NCBI RefSeq assembly: GCF_032595075.1
Contig: NZ_CP118735.1
Location: 524,001 to 588,000 of the forward strand
Reading direction: 5' to 3'
Source of the DNA: Streptococcus sp. 29887
Lineage (GTDB): Bacteria > Bacillota > Bacilli > Lactobacillales > Streptococcaceae
DNA length: 64,000 nt
In this document: in pieces, positions 21,260 to 28,269 of the stretch
Layout: each line of letters opens with the position of its first letter
Numbering within the stretch: the first letter of the stretch is position 1
The notes under the pieces: generated by a model
The model's input: the letters and a program-made list of their open reading frames with translations, nothing else
Databases searched by the model: none
Told to the model about the DNA's origin: nothing
Position numbers and translations under genes: made by a program

Positions 21260-22085
21260 TCGGAAGTTGATACAGGGACTTGTCTTCTTTTTTCTCTGTC
21301 TATTAGGGTCAATCTTCCTATTCCATCAGTTAATCCCACAGGCGCCGTCACGCATCAGTCAGGAAGAGCTAGGTCTTTCAGTGAATAGGAAATTTCGCTA
21401 TTTGGCTCTTGGGGACTCCTTGACAGAAGGAGTGGGAGATGTGACAGGTCAAGGTGGTTTTGTCCCCTTGCTTGCCCAGTCGCTAGTCAATGAGTACGGT
21501 TATGAGGTAGACGTTCAAAATTTTGGAGTTTCCGGCAATACCAGTAAGCAAATCTTGAAGCGGATGAAGGAGAATGAGGAACTCCAACAGGCCTTAAAAG
21601 AAGCTGATTTATTAACCTTGACGGTCGGTGGAAATGATCTTCGTAAGGTCATTGTCAGTAATTTAAGTAACCTCAAGCTCTCTACCTTTGATAAGCCGGC
21701 AAGGGAATATGGGAGAAATCTAGAAAAGATTGTCAAACGGGCAAGACAGGAGAATGCCGATCTCCCTATCTATATTTTGGGAATTTACAATCCCTTCTAT
21801 CTCAGTTTTCCTGAATTGACCGAGATGCAGACTGTGGTTGATAAATGGAATCAGACAACCAAGCAAATCACGGAAAAATACAAGGATGTTTACTTTGTAG
21901 AAATCAATGACTTGCTCTATAAAGGTTTGGAAGGCGAGATGGGGCTTAGCCAGTCTAGTTCGGCTAGCACAAATAATTTATTGTACGAAGATGATCATTT
22001 TCATCCCAATAATACGGGATATGAAATCATGAAAAAAGCACTATTGGAGAAGATGTATGAAACTGAGAAAAGCTGGACACCTTAA
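21252..22085 (+). CDS. Membrane-anchored SGNH/GDSL lipase (YpmR-like)
   Basis: A signal-anchor segment (about residues 8-27) is followed by an extracellular SGNH hydrolase domain. Block I is ALGDSLTEG with catalytic Ser56, the Gly is in FGVSGNTS, Asn in TVGGNDLR and the terminal Asp/His in DDHFHPN. These enzymes cleave ester bonds of lipids or acylated sugars. It is 277 residues. It overlaps the preceding DegV gene and the following YpmS-like gene by 8 and 29 bases, indicating coupling. Confidence 0.88.
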   Translation: MNNRKLIQGLVFFFLCLLGSIFLFHQLIPQAPSRISQEELGLSVNRKFRYLALGDSLTEGVGDVTGQGGFVPLLAQSLVNEYGYEVDVQNFGVSGNTSKQILKRMKENEELQQALKEADLLTLTVGGNDLRKVIVSNLSNLKLSTFDKPAREYGRNLEKIVKRARQENADLPIYILGIYNPFYLSFPELTEMQTVVDKWNQTTKQITEKYKDVYFVEINDLLYKGLEGEMGLSQSSSASTNNLLYEDDHFHPNNTGYEIMKKALLEKMYETEKSWTP

Positions 22086-22650
22086 TATCTGGAAGTGGCT
22101 CTTCTTGGTTCAATTGGCTTTGACATTGGGGGCGGGTCTGGTTTTTCTCAATCGTATCCAAGTTAAGAGAGAAAATATGACGGAATTGGTACCATCTAGC
22201 CAGACAGATGCAAAAGTGGGGACTTTCGCGACCAACCGTGAAGCCCTTAATCAAACCATTGCCAACTATTTAAAAGATTATCAAACGGAGAATTTTTCTT
22301 ACCAATTATTTGTGACTAACCAACAGGTTGTTTTTGAAGGAACCTATCAGGTTTTTGGTGCGAAAATTCCCCTCTATATCTATTTTCAACCTCTCAAAAT
22401 GGAAGATGGCAATGTTCTTCTACGAATATTGGAAATTTCAGCAGGAAATTTGTCCTTGCCCAAGGCAGAAGTTTTAGCCTATCTGCAAAAAAACTACAAA
22501 TTACCCACCTTTGTCAAAATAAATTCCCAAGAGGCAGCAATTCAGTTAAAAATAACAGAATTGGACAATAAATTTGGCCTTTACGGTCAGGCCAATACCA
22601 TTGATTTATACAATGACCAAATTATTGTTGATATATACAGAAAAAGGTAA
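22057..22650 (+). CDS. YpmS-family membrane protein (DUF2140)
   Basis: This 197-residue protein has one N-terminal transmembrane segment (about residues 12-30) and an extracellular beta-rich domain. It resembles Bacillus YpmS (DUF2140), which is habitually adjacent to the YpmR-like lipase, as here. Function unknown. It starts inside the lipase gene and is the last gene before hup. Confidence 0.8.
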   Translation: MKLRKAGHLNIWKWLFLVQLALTLGAGLVFLNRIQVKRENMTELVPSSQTDAKVGTFATNREALNQTIANYLKDYQTENFSYQLFVTNQQVVFEGTYQVFGAKIPLYIYFQPLKMEDGNVLLRILEISAGNLSLPKAEVLAYLQKNYKLPTFVKINSQEAAIQLKITELDNKFGLYGQANTIDLYNDQIIVDIYRKR

Positions 22651-22668
22651 GAAACCAGCATTAAAAAC

Positions 22669-22697
22669 TTGACCAAATGACTAAATTTCGGTACACT
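22669..22697 (+). promoter_or_regulatory. hup promoter
   Basis: TTGACC (22669-22674), a 17-base spacer and TACACT (22692-22697) lie about 47 bases before the hup ATG. Confidence 0.65.
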
Positions 22698-22743
22698 ATA
22701 AAAGTGAGTAAAATCTCAGAAAATTATTGGAGGACTTAGCAAA

Positions 22744-23019
22744 ATGGCTAATAAACAAGATTTGATTGCAAAAGTTGCAGAAGCAACTTCATTGACTAAA
22801 AAAGATTCAGCAGCAGCTGTTGATGCAGTATTTGCAGCAGTAGCAGACTACCTTGCAGCTGGTGAAAAAGTACAATTGATTGGCTTCGGTAACTTTGAAG
22901 TTCGTGAGCGTTCAGCACGTACAGGTCGCAACCCTCAAACAGGTGCAGAAATCAAAATCGCAGCTTCAAAAGTTCCAGCATTCAAAGCTGGTAAAGCACT
23001 TAAGGATGCGGTAAAATAA
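22744..23019 (+). CDS. hup: DNA-binding protein HU
   Basis: HU is the 91-residue histone-like protein that bends and compacts DNA. The full HU signature is present ([20 protein letters not shown]) with the DNA-binding arm and C-terminal helices. It has a strong ribosome-binding site (GGAGGA). Its last five codons and stop lie inside the 19-bp phage attachment core (23002-23020), so integration leaves the protein unchanged. Confidence 0.98.
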   Translation: MANKQDLIAKVAEATSLTKKDSAAAVDAVFAAVADYLAAGEKVQLIGFGNFEVRERSARTGRNPQTGAEIKIAASKVPAFKAGKALKDAVK

Positions 23020-23020
23020 T
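23002..23020. repeat. attL core of the prophage
   Basis: AAGGATGCGGTAAAATAAT is repeated exactly at 62677-62695. It covers the hup codons for K-D-A-V-K and the stop. The integrase gene is immediately inside, pointing at the site. Confidence 0.85.
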
Positions 23021-23031
23021 TCAGCATTAAA

Positions 23032-23076
23032 AAGCCCGTCACATCAAGCTTTCTAGCTTGTCCGACGGGCTTTTTT
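23032..23076. terminator. Bidirectional terminator between hup and int
   Basis: AAGCCCGTC pairs with GACGGGCTT, enclosing an inner hairpin CAAGCT/AGCTTG. A T-run follows on the plus strand and TTTTAA on the minus strand, so it can end both hup and int transcripts. It lies inside the prophage, and a near-identical copy is at 62862-62906. Confidence 0.85.
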
Positions 23077-23081
23077 CTGTG

Positions 23082-23102
23082 TTTTGGGGCATTTTTGGGG
23101 CA
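23082..23102. promoter_or_regulatory. Left arm-type integrase sites
   Basis: TTTTGGGGCA occurs at 23082-23091 and 23093-23102, 11 bases apart in direct orientation. Related copies occur near attR (62517-62526 inverted, 62543-62550 and 62554-62561 direct, again 11 apart). Position and phasing fit arm-type sites for the tyrosine integrase N-terminal domain. Confidence 0.55.
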
Positions 23103-23107
23103 TAAAA

Positions 23108-24250
23108 TCAGTAATTTTCCATGATTTCAGCTACATTTGCCTTAAGATTCTTTGTGACATGGGTGTAAATTTGGGTTGTAGTCTTAGCATCTGCATGTCC
23201 GACACGGTCCATGATAGCTTTCAAGGGAACTCTGTTTTCTGCTAGACGACTGACAAGGGTATGGCGGAAGATGTGGCTGGTCAAGTTTTTCTGAATTGGT
23301 TTTTCAAGTCGCTGATTTGCCTTCTTCAAGGCTAGGTTGAAAGAGTTGGTTTGTATAGGTACGCCATTCTTGGTTGTAAAGATGTAGCCCATATCTTTAT
23401 ATCGTGGGTTAGTATTTTTTTCTAGCTCATTCATAAATTCAAACTCTTGAATAATTTCCATTTCGCGGGTGGTCATAATTGTTTCGCGATAGGAAGCATT
23501 AGTCTTTGGCGTTGTTTTCTCACCGTTGCGGTAACCTTCTGTGTGGTCATAGGTCCCGTGCAGTTGTAAGACCTTGGTTTCAAAATCACGATTGTTTGGT
23601 TCAAGACTGACCGCTTCACCAATACGGCAGCCATTTAGGCTCATAAATTCTGCTAGTAATGCAGCTCGGTATGTGCTAGGTCGCCTGAACAATTCTTTCA
23701 GCAGGGGCTTAATTTCCTCTTCCTCAAGATATTTTTCTTCAATCTTTTTCCAGTCTTCCAAGGTCTTTTTTATCCGTGGCAGTTTAGCTCGCCTAGCAGG
23801 ATTGTCTTTGATGATGTCCAGGTCAACTGCATAATCAAAAGCAAGGTTCAACATGGATTTGGTACGCTCTTTCTTGTTCCTGGAGCAATCTAGGTTGTCT
23901 AGGTAATTTTGGACATATTTTGGGTCAATATTGACTACTTTGATACCCAGACCAAAACTGTCTCTGATTTCCTTAATATTGCCCTTCAGAGAAGCGATTG
24001 AAGTGCGTTTGATTTCTTGCTGGTAGAAAGTCCACCATTGGTCGAATAAATCAGTAAATAGCATTTCAGAGCTTTTCAGCTTGCTGAGGATGTCCGCTAT
24101 CTTTGTATCCAGTATTTTCTGGGCCTCTTTTCTGATCCGTGGAGTATCTTTCTCCATGAGGACGGATGTTCGTTTCCACTTTTGAGTATATGGATCTTTG
24201 TATCTTTCAACAAAATTCACTTTTCCGGATTTATGTGCTTCAGTCCACAT
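23108..24250 (-). CDS. int: Phage tyrosine recombinase integrase
   Basis: This 380-residue integrase catalyses recombination between attP and the hup attB. An N-terminal arm-binding region and a SAM-like core-binding domain (about 60-160) precede the catalytic domain. The catalytic Arg lies in NGCRIGEAVSL, the HxxR box in HIFRHTLVSRL and the nucleophilic Tyr in TTQIYTHV. GAGGT precedes the ATG at 24250. It reads towards attL, the standard arrangement. A truncated relative of its C-terminus is found downstream of attR. Confidence 0.95.
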   Translation of the reverse strand: MWTEAHKSGKVNFVERYKDPYTQKWKRTSVLMEKDTPRIRKEAQKILDTKIADILSKLKSSEMLFTDLFDQWWTFYQQEIKRTSIASLKGNIKEIRDSFGLGIKVVNIDPKYVQNYLDNLDCSRNKKERTKSMLNLAFDYAVDLDIIKDNPARRAKLPRIKKTLEDWKKIEEKYLEEEEIKPLLKELFRRPSTYRAALLAEFMSLNGCRIGEAVSLEPNNRDFETKVLQLHGTYDHTEGYRNGEKTTPKTNASYRETIMTTREMEIIQEFEFMNELEKNTNPRYKDMGYIFTTKNGVPIQTNSFNLALKKANQRLEKPIQKNLTSHIFRHTLVSRLAENRVPLKAIMDRVGHADAKTTTQIYTHVTKNLKANVAEIMENY

Positions 24251-24368
24251 TGATTTTACCTCATTTCTGTGTTAAAATGGGTACAAAGAAAAGGGCTTTT
24301 TAATGCCTAATTCTTTATACATGTTGCCTCACGCTTCGCTTTGGTTGGTTGATAGCGTGGGCTTTTTT
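24250..24368 (+). ncRNA. Candidate small RNA divergent from int
   Basis: On the plus strand, TTGATT (24250-24255), a 17-base spacer and an extended -10 TGTTAAAAT (24270-24278) form a good promoter that begins at the int start codon. About 40-50 bases downstream of its expected start (near 24285), a hairpin GCCTCACGC/GCGTGGGC (24326-24362) is followed by TTTTTT. No ribosome-binding site with an open frame was found between them, so a transcript of roughly 80 bases is plausible. This is inference from signals only. Confidence 0.4.
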
Positions 24369-24393
24369 GTTACGTTTCAATAATTAAGAAGAA

Positions 24394-24419
24394 AAGCCTC
24401 ACTCGCTAAAGTGAGGCTT
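24394..24419 (-). terminator. Terminator of the MazF-like gene
   Basis: AAGCCTCAC pairs with GTGAGGCTT around an 8-base loop, with TTTTCTTCTT following on the minus strand. Two more small hairpins (TGGTCT/AGACCA and GTCG/CGAC) lie between it and the stop codon at 24504. Confidence 0.65.
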
Positions 24420-24503
24420 AATGGTCTTCGAGAGACCAAATCTTTATTATGTCGTCTAGCGACCTTGTAAGATAATTATAAACCTCGTTTGTAAAAATGT
24501 CAA

Positions 24504-25352
24504 TTATTTTATGATGTAATTTTTCAAAGCTACATCAATTCGATCCATTGTTTCTTTTGAGAGAACAATGTCGTATAATACAGATGTTTGATTTTTAGGA
24601 TCAAAAATCCGCATTTTGCTAATAGTCGTTACTTGGTTTAAGAGTGCTATGCTCCCTTTTTTCATTTTTAAAACTTGCCTTGCGATATTTTTTAAGTTCT
24701 CCTCTTCTTTATCCAATTCATCTATCAATTGTTCAAAGCTCTCTTTATCCTTTGTGATTCCATCCATATCGGAAAGAATGGCTTGCGACCTTTTGGCTAA
24801 AGTTATTGGATCAGAGCTATACTCTTCAAACTCTACCAAAAGTGATTGTTCAAGTTTGGAAAGTCTTTCTATTATGTCTGAATATTGTCTGTTACTTTCA
24901 GCTTGCTTTTCAGTTAATTGAGCTTTCTTAGTTTGGAGTTTTAGGCCTAGTAATTGATAGAGTTCGTCCCCGAGATTTAATTTGAAATGCTCTAGATGTT
25001 CCAAATTTGTTTCAGGTTTTATTGATGTTAGTGGGAGTATCGTCACAACGGAGTTTCTACGTGAGTCACTAGTATTTAAAACAATTCCATAGTGAGGACC
25101 ACCGTACTCTTGGCCAAGGTTGAAACCGAGATTGGCGCTAACAATGCTCCCTCTTTGTAATGCAGGCAGCCGTTTAGATTGGAATTTATTTTCAAATTTA
25201 AGAAAATTTGTCCAATCTCTTATCCAAGTTATTATTTTAGTAGCTTTTGAACTTTCTCCTTTGGATATTAAACTGGTCAGATACTTATCTAATGCGGTCA
25301 ATACTTCTTTTTTGAAATGGGTGACCTCTTTATTTGTCATTTGTTTTACCAT
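24504..25352 (-). CDS. MazF/PemK-like protein with coiled-coil extension
   Basis: Residues about 65-115 (GSIVSANLGFNLGQEYGGPH, YGIVLNTSDSR, VVTILPLTS) resemble the MazF/PemK fold of ribosome-independent mRNA interferases. At 282 residues it is more than twice the usual toxin length. A helical N-terminus precedes the fold and a predicted coiled coil (about 150-235) interrupts it before the last strand region. No antitoxin gene is adjacent; the upstream gene is the CI-like repressor, 8 bases away on the same strand. AGGAGG precedes the ATG. It is expected to be expressed in the lysogen with int and repressor, as a superinfection-exclusion or maintenance gene, but this is inference. Confidence 0.6.
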   Translation of the reverse strand: MVKQMTNKEVTHFKKEVLTALDKYLTSLISKGESSKATKIITWIRDWTNFLKFENKFQSKRLPALQRGSIVSANLGFNLGQEYGGPHYGIVLNTSDSRRNSVVTILPLTSIKPETNLEHLEHFKLNLGDELYQLLGLKLQTKKAQLTEKQAESNRQYSDIIERLSKLEQSLLVEFEEYSSDPITLAKRSQAILSDMDGITKDKESFEQLIDELDKEEENLKNIARQVLKMKKGSIALLNQVTTISKMRIFDPKNQTSVLYDIVLSKETMDRIDVALKNYIIK

Positions 25353-25360
25353 GTTTCCTC

Positions 25361-26161
25361 CTATCCCCTATAAATATCCACCACTTCACCGATGGTGCGC
25401 ATGTCTTCGGTGAAGGGGATGTTGTCATAGTCTGGGTTCAGTGACTGTAGATGGTCGCTTTTTAGTTTCTTGACGTAGTTTTCGCCGTCAACTTGGAAAA
25501 TTCCGATTTTGTTTAGATCTACCTGGTCCTTGAGTTTGATAAAGAGGAAGTCGCCGTTTTTGATTTTGGGTTCCATGGAGTGGCCAACGACGACTGCGAC
25601 GGTGTCGTACTTGCTTTCGTCCGGAATGTCGTCTGCGTAGAAGTCCACCATGGTGTCGTAGTCATCTTCTTGCCAGTAGCCTGTCCCTGCGGACACCTTG
25701 CCTGGTACGGGTAGGCTGATACGCTTCCTAGCGTCGTATTCTGCCCGTTTTTCTGATATGTCAATGACTTTTCCTTGCTCTTCGGCTAGAAGCGTCTCAG
25801 AGGTCGCTAGGAGCTTATTCTTGCGTGTGTTGTTGAGCTTGTCATAGTTAGATAGCAGAATAGTCTTACGTGGGTCGAAGTTGGGAAGAGGGATGGAAGA
25901 AGAAGGGATTGTGGATTTAAACCGTGGGTCTATATCTGATTTCTTCAATCCAAAATAATCTGCGATTTTTTGGACGTTACCAGGAATTGGCAATGATGTT
26001 CCTTTCACATACCCTGTTAATGTACTCGGCGGAATACCCGTCCCCCTTGATAAATCGATTTGTTTTTTATTCTGTTCCGTCAGATATCTATTGATGTTAG
26101 CAGAAATCACGCTCATCAATTCAATTTCTTGCGGTGTTAATTTTCCTCTACCGCGAACCAT
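25361..26161 (-). CDS. CI-like phage repressor (HTH plus S24 peptidase)
   Basis: An N-terminal XRE helix-turn-helix (about residues 20-75, QIDLSRGTGIPPSTLTGYVKG) is joined to a LexA-like S24 peptidase. The nucleophile Ser is in VVGHSMEP, the Lys in ENYVKKLKS, and a likely Ala-Gly self-cleavage site is in KVSAGTGYW. Such repressors hold lysogeny and are inactivated through RecA during the SOS response. It is 266 residues with AAGGAG before the ATG at 26161. Three operator-like repeats lie upstream between its promoter and the divergent early promoter. Confidence 0.92.
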   Translation of the reverse strand: MVRGRGKLTPQEIELMSVISANINRYLTEQNKKQIDLSRGTGIPPSTLTGYVKGTSLPIPGNVQKIADYFGLKKSDIDPRFKSTIPSSSIPLPNFDPRKTILLSNYDKLNNTRKNKLLATSETLLAEEQGKVIDISEKRAEYDARKRISLPVPGKVSAGTGYWQEDDYDTMVDFYADDIPDESKYDTVAVVVGHSMEPKIKNGDFLFIKLKDQVDLNKIGIFQVDGENYVKKLKSDHLQSLNPDYDNIPFTEDMRTIGEVVDIYRG

Positions 26162-26190
26162 AACATTATCTCCTTTTTTATCTTTACTAT

Positions 26191-26289
26191 ATAATATCGA
26201 ATTATTTCGTAATTGTAAAATAAAAATACAAAATTTTTTCGACTTTTTTCGTAAAAACTGTTGACATACGATTTAATTCGTAGTATAAT
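26191..26289. promoter_or_regulatory. Lysogeny switch: divergent promoters and three operators
   Basis: Rightward promoter: TTGACA (26261-26266), 17-base spacer, TATAAT (26284-26289). Leftward repressor promoter (minus strand): TTTACA (26214-26219), 17-base spacer, TATTAT (26191-26196). TCGAATTATTTCGTA (26197-26211) fills the leftward spacer, TACGATTTAATTCGTA (26267-26282) fills the rightward spacer, and a third imperfect copy lies between (26238-26254). The arrangement mirrors CI/Cro operator regions. Confidence 0.8.
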
Positions 26290-26337
26290 CTAATCAAGGT
26301 TAAGGAATTAACCGAATCAAAACAGGAGGAAAAGCAA

Positions 26338-26472
26338 ATGGTGGACATACTAAAAAGCCTAGCTGATAACGATTTAGCAATCCCGATTATCATTCTAGGC
26401 TTAGTAAGAGAAGCTCGCTTATGGCACAAACAAGTGCTTGAGCACAAGCGGAACTTACAAAACAAAAAGTAA
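26338..26472 (+). CDS. Small protein, first gene of the early operon
   Basis: This 44-residue ORF reads MVDILKSLADNDLAIPIIIL then a basic helix. It follows the rightward early promoter by about 40 bases and has a strong CAGGAGGA ribosome-binding site, so it is likely real. It occupies the position of a Cro-type gene but shows no recognisable helix-turn-helix; the middle is hydrophobic. Function unknown. A GGGGC-GAAA-GCCCC hairpin follows at 26479-26492. Confidence 0.55.
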   Translation: MVDILKSLADNDLAIPIIILGLVREARLWHKQVLEHKRNLQNKK

Positions 26473-26534
26473 GAGCAAGGGGCGAAAGCCCCAACCTCTT
26501 ATTTGAAGTATACCACCATTTGCCAAAGAATGCA

Positions 26535-26612
26535 ATGATCTATTGGTTAGCTGGTTTGTTGGTTCTATCGTTTGTGATACGGCAGATTGTGAAGTGGAGG
26601 AAGAAGAAATAA
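26535..26612 (+). CDS. Tiny putative membrane peptide
   Basis: This 25-residue ORF reads MIYWLAGLLVLSFVIRQIVK and ends in WRKKK, i.e. one hydrophobic span with a basic tail. The ribosome-binding site is weak. It lies 62 bases after the preceding small gene and before a gene with a good site, so it is only a possibility. Confidence 0.3.
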   Translation: MIYWLAGLLVLSFVIRQIVKWRKKK

Positions 26613-26623
26613 AGGAGGAAGAG

Positions 26624-26764
26624 ATGAAACCGAAGCGTTATCCGTATAGCGGGCGAATAAAAAAGCAACCTGAAGAACAGATTGCTTTTGAAATATCGAA
26701 GTTGCAAGTCATACTATCCCAACTTTCTGATAATCTTAATTATTTTTACTCGAAAGTTAAATAG
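26624..26764 (+). CDS. Small hypothetical phage protein
   Basis: This 46-residue ORF begins at MKPKRYPYSGRIKKQ with AAAGGAGGAAGAG directly upstream. It is basic at the N-terminus with a helical C-terminus. It converges on and overlaps by 19 bases the minus-strand gene ending at 26746. No family recognised. Confidence 0.55.
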   Translation: MKPKRYPYSGRIKKQPEEQIAFEISKLQVILSQLSDNLNYFYSKVK

Positions 26765-26964
26765 CCGTTTCCTTCATCTGTGACATGGTAACCAGATTTT
26801 CTTGCTTCTTCAATAATCTCGTCTTTGGACATGTTGTAGTTATGGTAGTTTATCGACGCTTTAGGATGATCATGTTGGGTAGTAAAAATCATAGTTAAGT
26901 AGGAATCTAATTCCTCCCAACTATATTTTTTACTAGCGGTTGGTTTTGGATTTAATTTGTTCAT
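26746..26964 (-). CDS. Small hypothetical phage protein (minus strand)
   Basis: This 72-residue protein has a Trp/aromatic-rich middle and ends in a short beta-like segment (GYHVTDEGNGYLTFE). GAAAGGAG precedes the ATG at 26964. On the minus strand CTATAATATT near 27022-27031 supplies a possible -10. It opposes its neighbours, a pattern of independently expressed cargo. No family recognised. Confidence 0.55.
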   Translation of the reverse strand: MNKLNPKPTASKKYSWEELDSYLTMIFTTQHDHPKASINYHNYNMSKDEIIEEARKSGYHVTDEGNGYLTFE

Positions 26965-27038
26965 ACCTATCTCCTTTCTATCAAAATTTCATGAATAAAA
27001 GATGTTGGGTTATTCATGAGAATATTATAGCACAAATT

Positions 27039-27081
27039 ACTAGATATAGTATTACAAATATCTTACATTACTATATCTAGT
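27039..27081. promoter_or_regulatory. Inverted-repeat operator candidate
   Basis: ACTAGATATAGTA (27039-27051) and TACTATATCTAGT (27069-27081) are exact inverted copies, separated by 17 bases. They lie between a minus-strand gene and a plus-strand HTH gene, so the HTH product or a neighbour probably regulates both from here. Confidence 0.55.
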
Positions 27082-27100
27082 GATTTACAAGGAGGATATT

Positions 27101-27283
27101 ATGTGGGAAAAACTACAAAAAATATTGGTAGAACGAGGGCTGACAGTCGTTGACTTGGCAAAAATGGCAGGTATTCCAAAGACAAGCATATATAATGTCA
27201 AGCATCACGATATTGGTTTCAAAAAAATGGAAAAAATCGCTGACGCTTTGGATGTCAGCCTAGATGAATTTAGAAAGGGGTGA
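27101..27283 (+). CDS. Small Cro/C1-type HTH protein
   Basis: This 60-residue protein is almost entirely a helix-turn-helix domain (LTVVDLAKMAGIPKTSIYNV) with the C-terminal signature KIADALDVSLDEFRK. AAGGAGG sits 5 bases before the ATG at 27101. It closely resembles the gene at 29143 (60-64 residues, same ending), suggesting paralogous early regulators. The inverted repeat just upstream is a likely target. Confidence 0.8.
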   Translation: MWEKLQKILVERGLTVVDLAKMAGIPKTSIYNVKHHDIGFKKMEKIADALDVSLDEFRKG

Positions 27284-27289
27284 GGGGTA

Positions 27290-27520
27290 TTGAAATGGTC
27301 TTTAAAAGCATTGCGTGTCAATGCTGGTCTTACTGCCAAAGAGGTAGCTGATATGGTCGGCATCCACCAGCAAACGCTTTTGAAATACGAAAATGATAGC
27401 AGTCGAATTAGAGCGGACTTACTTGCTCAATTAGCTGAATTTTACAAAGTTGCACAAGACGATATTTTTTTGGGAACGAATTACGAATTAAAACGTAATT
27501 TTGTAAACCAACCAAACTAG
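27290..27520 (+). CDS. HTH transcriptional regulator (XRE family)
   Basis: This 76-residue protein contains a helix-turn-helix (LTAKEVADMVGIHQQTLLKY) and the family ending AEFYKVAQDDIFLG. The start is TTG at 27290 because the nearby ATG is out of frame; AAAGGGGTGAGGGG provides the ribosome-binding site. It is directly downstream of the other small HTH gene. Confidence 0.8.
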   Translation: MKWSLKALRVNAGLTAKEVADMVGIHQQTLLKYENDSSRIRADLLAQLAEFYKVAQDDIFLGTNYELKRNFVNQPN

Positions 27521-27532
27521 AAAGGGGCTAAC

Positions 27533-27754
27533 ATGTCAAAACAAAGATACGGTCGCCCAAGTACAGGGCAGAAAGGGAATAACCGTCCTACTGTGGTCAT
27601 TAGTCGTGAGAACTACGACGAGGTTGATAACTTGTCGCTTGGTACAGGAATGAGCCGTAGTGCTATTATTGATTATTTTATCAGTGAAGGCTTGAAACGT
27701 GCTCGTATTGAAGAAGTCATCATCAAGACTAAGCGTCTAGTTCTTGAGGGCTAG
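27533..27754 (+). CDS. Ribbon-helix-helix-like DNA-binding protein
   Basis: This is a 73-residue protein with a basic N-terminus (QRYGRPSTGQKGNNRP), a beta strand TVVISRENYDEV and helices GMSRSAIIDYFISEGLKRA, the layout of CopG/Arc ribbon-helix-helix proteins. GAAAGGGG precedes the ATG. A second protein of this type is at 30663. Confidence 0.65.
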   Translation: MSKQRYGRPSTGQKGNNRPTVVISRENYDEVDNLSLGTGMSRSAIIDYFISEGLKRARIEEVIIKTKRLVLEG

Positions 27755-27767
27755 AAAGGAGACGATT

Positions 27768-27920
27768 ATGAGACCGAATCGAATTTTTCATGGAAACGAA
27801 AAACCAACAAACGCAGTAGAGGGCGATTGTTGGTATAGAGATGGAGAATTATTGGTGTTTAAGAACGATTGGGAACGTTGCGTAGACATCGACGAAGCCA
27901 TCGTGAATAACACTCAATAA
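27768..27920 (+). CDS. Small hypothetical protein
   Basis: This 50-residue ORF starts MRPNRIFHGNEKPTNAVEGD and contains CWYRDGELLVFKNDW. GAAAGGAG lies 6 bases upstream of the ATG. Its last 72 bases overlap, in opposite orientation, the minus-strand gene ending at 27849. No family recognised. Confidence 0.5.
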   Translation: MRPNRIFHGNEKPTNAVEGDCWYRDGELLVFKNDWERCVDIDEAIVNNTQ

Positions 27921-28058
27921 TTCATTGCCGTCAGCAAAGAGCATTTTTGTCACTTCAGCACCTTTGATAGAGATGATTTCTCTACCTTCAGCAGACGGTG
28001 TTGAGTAGGACACATTGTCGCTTTGCTTGAATCGAACATGGAAGTAGTTAGGTTCCAT
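27849..28058 (-). CDS. Small hypothetical protein (minus strand)
   Basis: This 69-residue beta-rich acidic protein starts at MEPNYFHVRFKQ. AGGAGG lies 9 bases before this ATG, which is preferred over an in-frame GTG at 28067. It lies against the direction of the early operon, between two small plus-strand ORFs, overlapping the first. A possible minus-strand -10 (CTATAATCG) is near 28089-28096. Function unknown. Confidence 0.55.
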   Translation of the reverse strand: MEPNYFHVRFKQSDNVSYSTPSAEGREIISIKGAEVTKMLFADGNELLSVIHDGFVDVYATFPIVLKHQ

Positions 28059-28137
28059 GTGATTCACCTCCTTTCTGTGTTGATATATCGATTATAGCAC
28101 AGGGAGGAGAACCGACCAAACTAGAAAGGAGAAGGGG

Positions 28138-28269
28138 ATGAACGAACTAGAAAGAACAGCCCTCAATGAAATACTGAGGACTGTGACGTATATTGCGGAG
28201 AAGGTGGATGAACTTGGCGCTAAGATTTCTTCGAGCGACTCACAAGTTCTTGAGCATCAAGAAAATTGA
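28138..28269 (+). CDS. Small hypothetical protein
   Basis: This 43-residue helical ORF starts at MNELERTALNEILRTVTYIA. GAAAGGAGAAGGGG is immediately upstream. Its 3' end overlaps the minus-strand gene ending at 28220 by 50 bases. No family recognised. Confidence 0.5.
   Translation: MNELERTALNEILRTVTYIAEKVDELGAKISSSDSQVLEHQEN

Noticed and set aside
26202..26465. Long minus-strand frame across the lysogeny switch
   Set aside because: It runs through both promoters and operators and opposes a better small gene with a strong ribosome-binding site.
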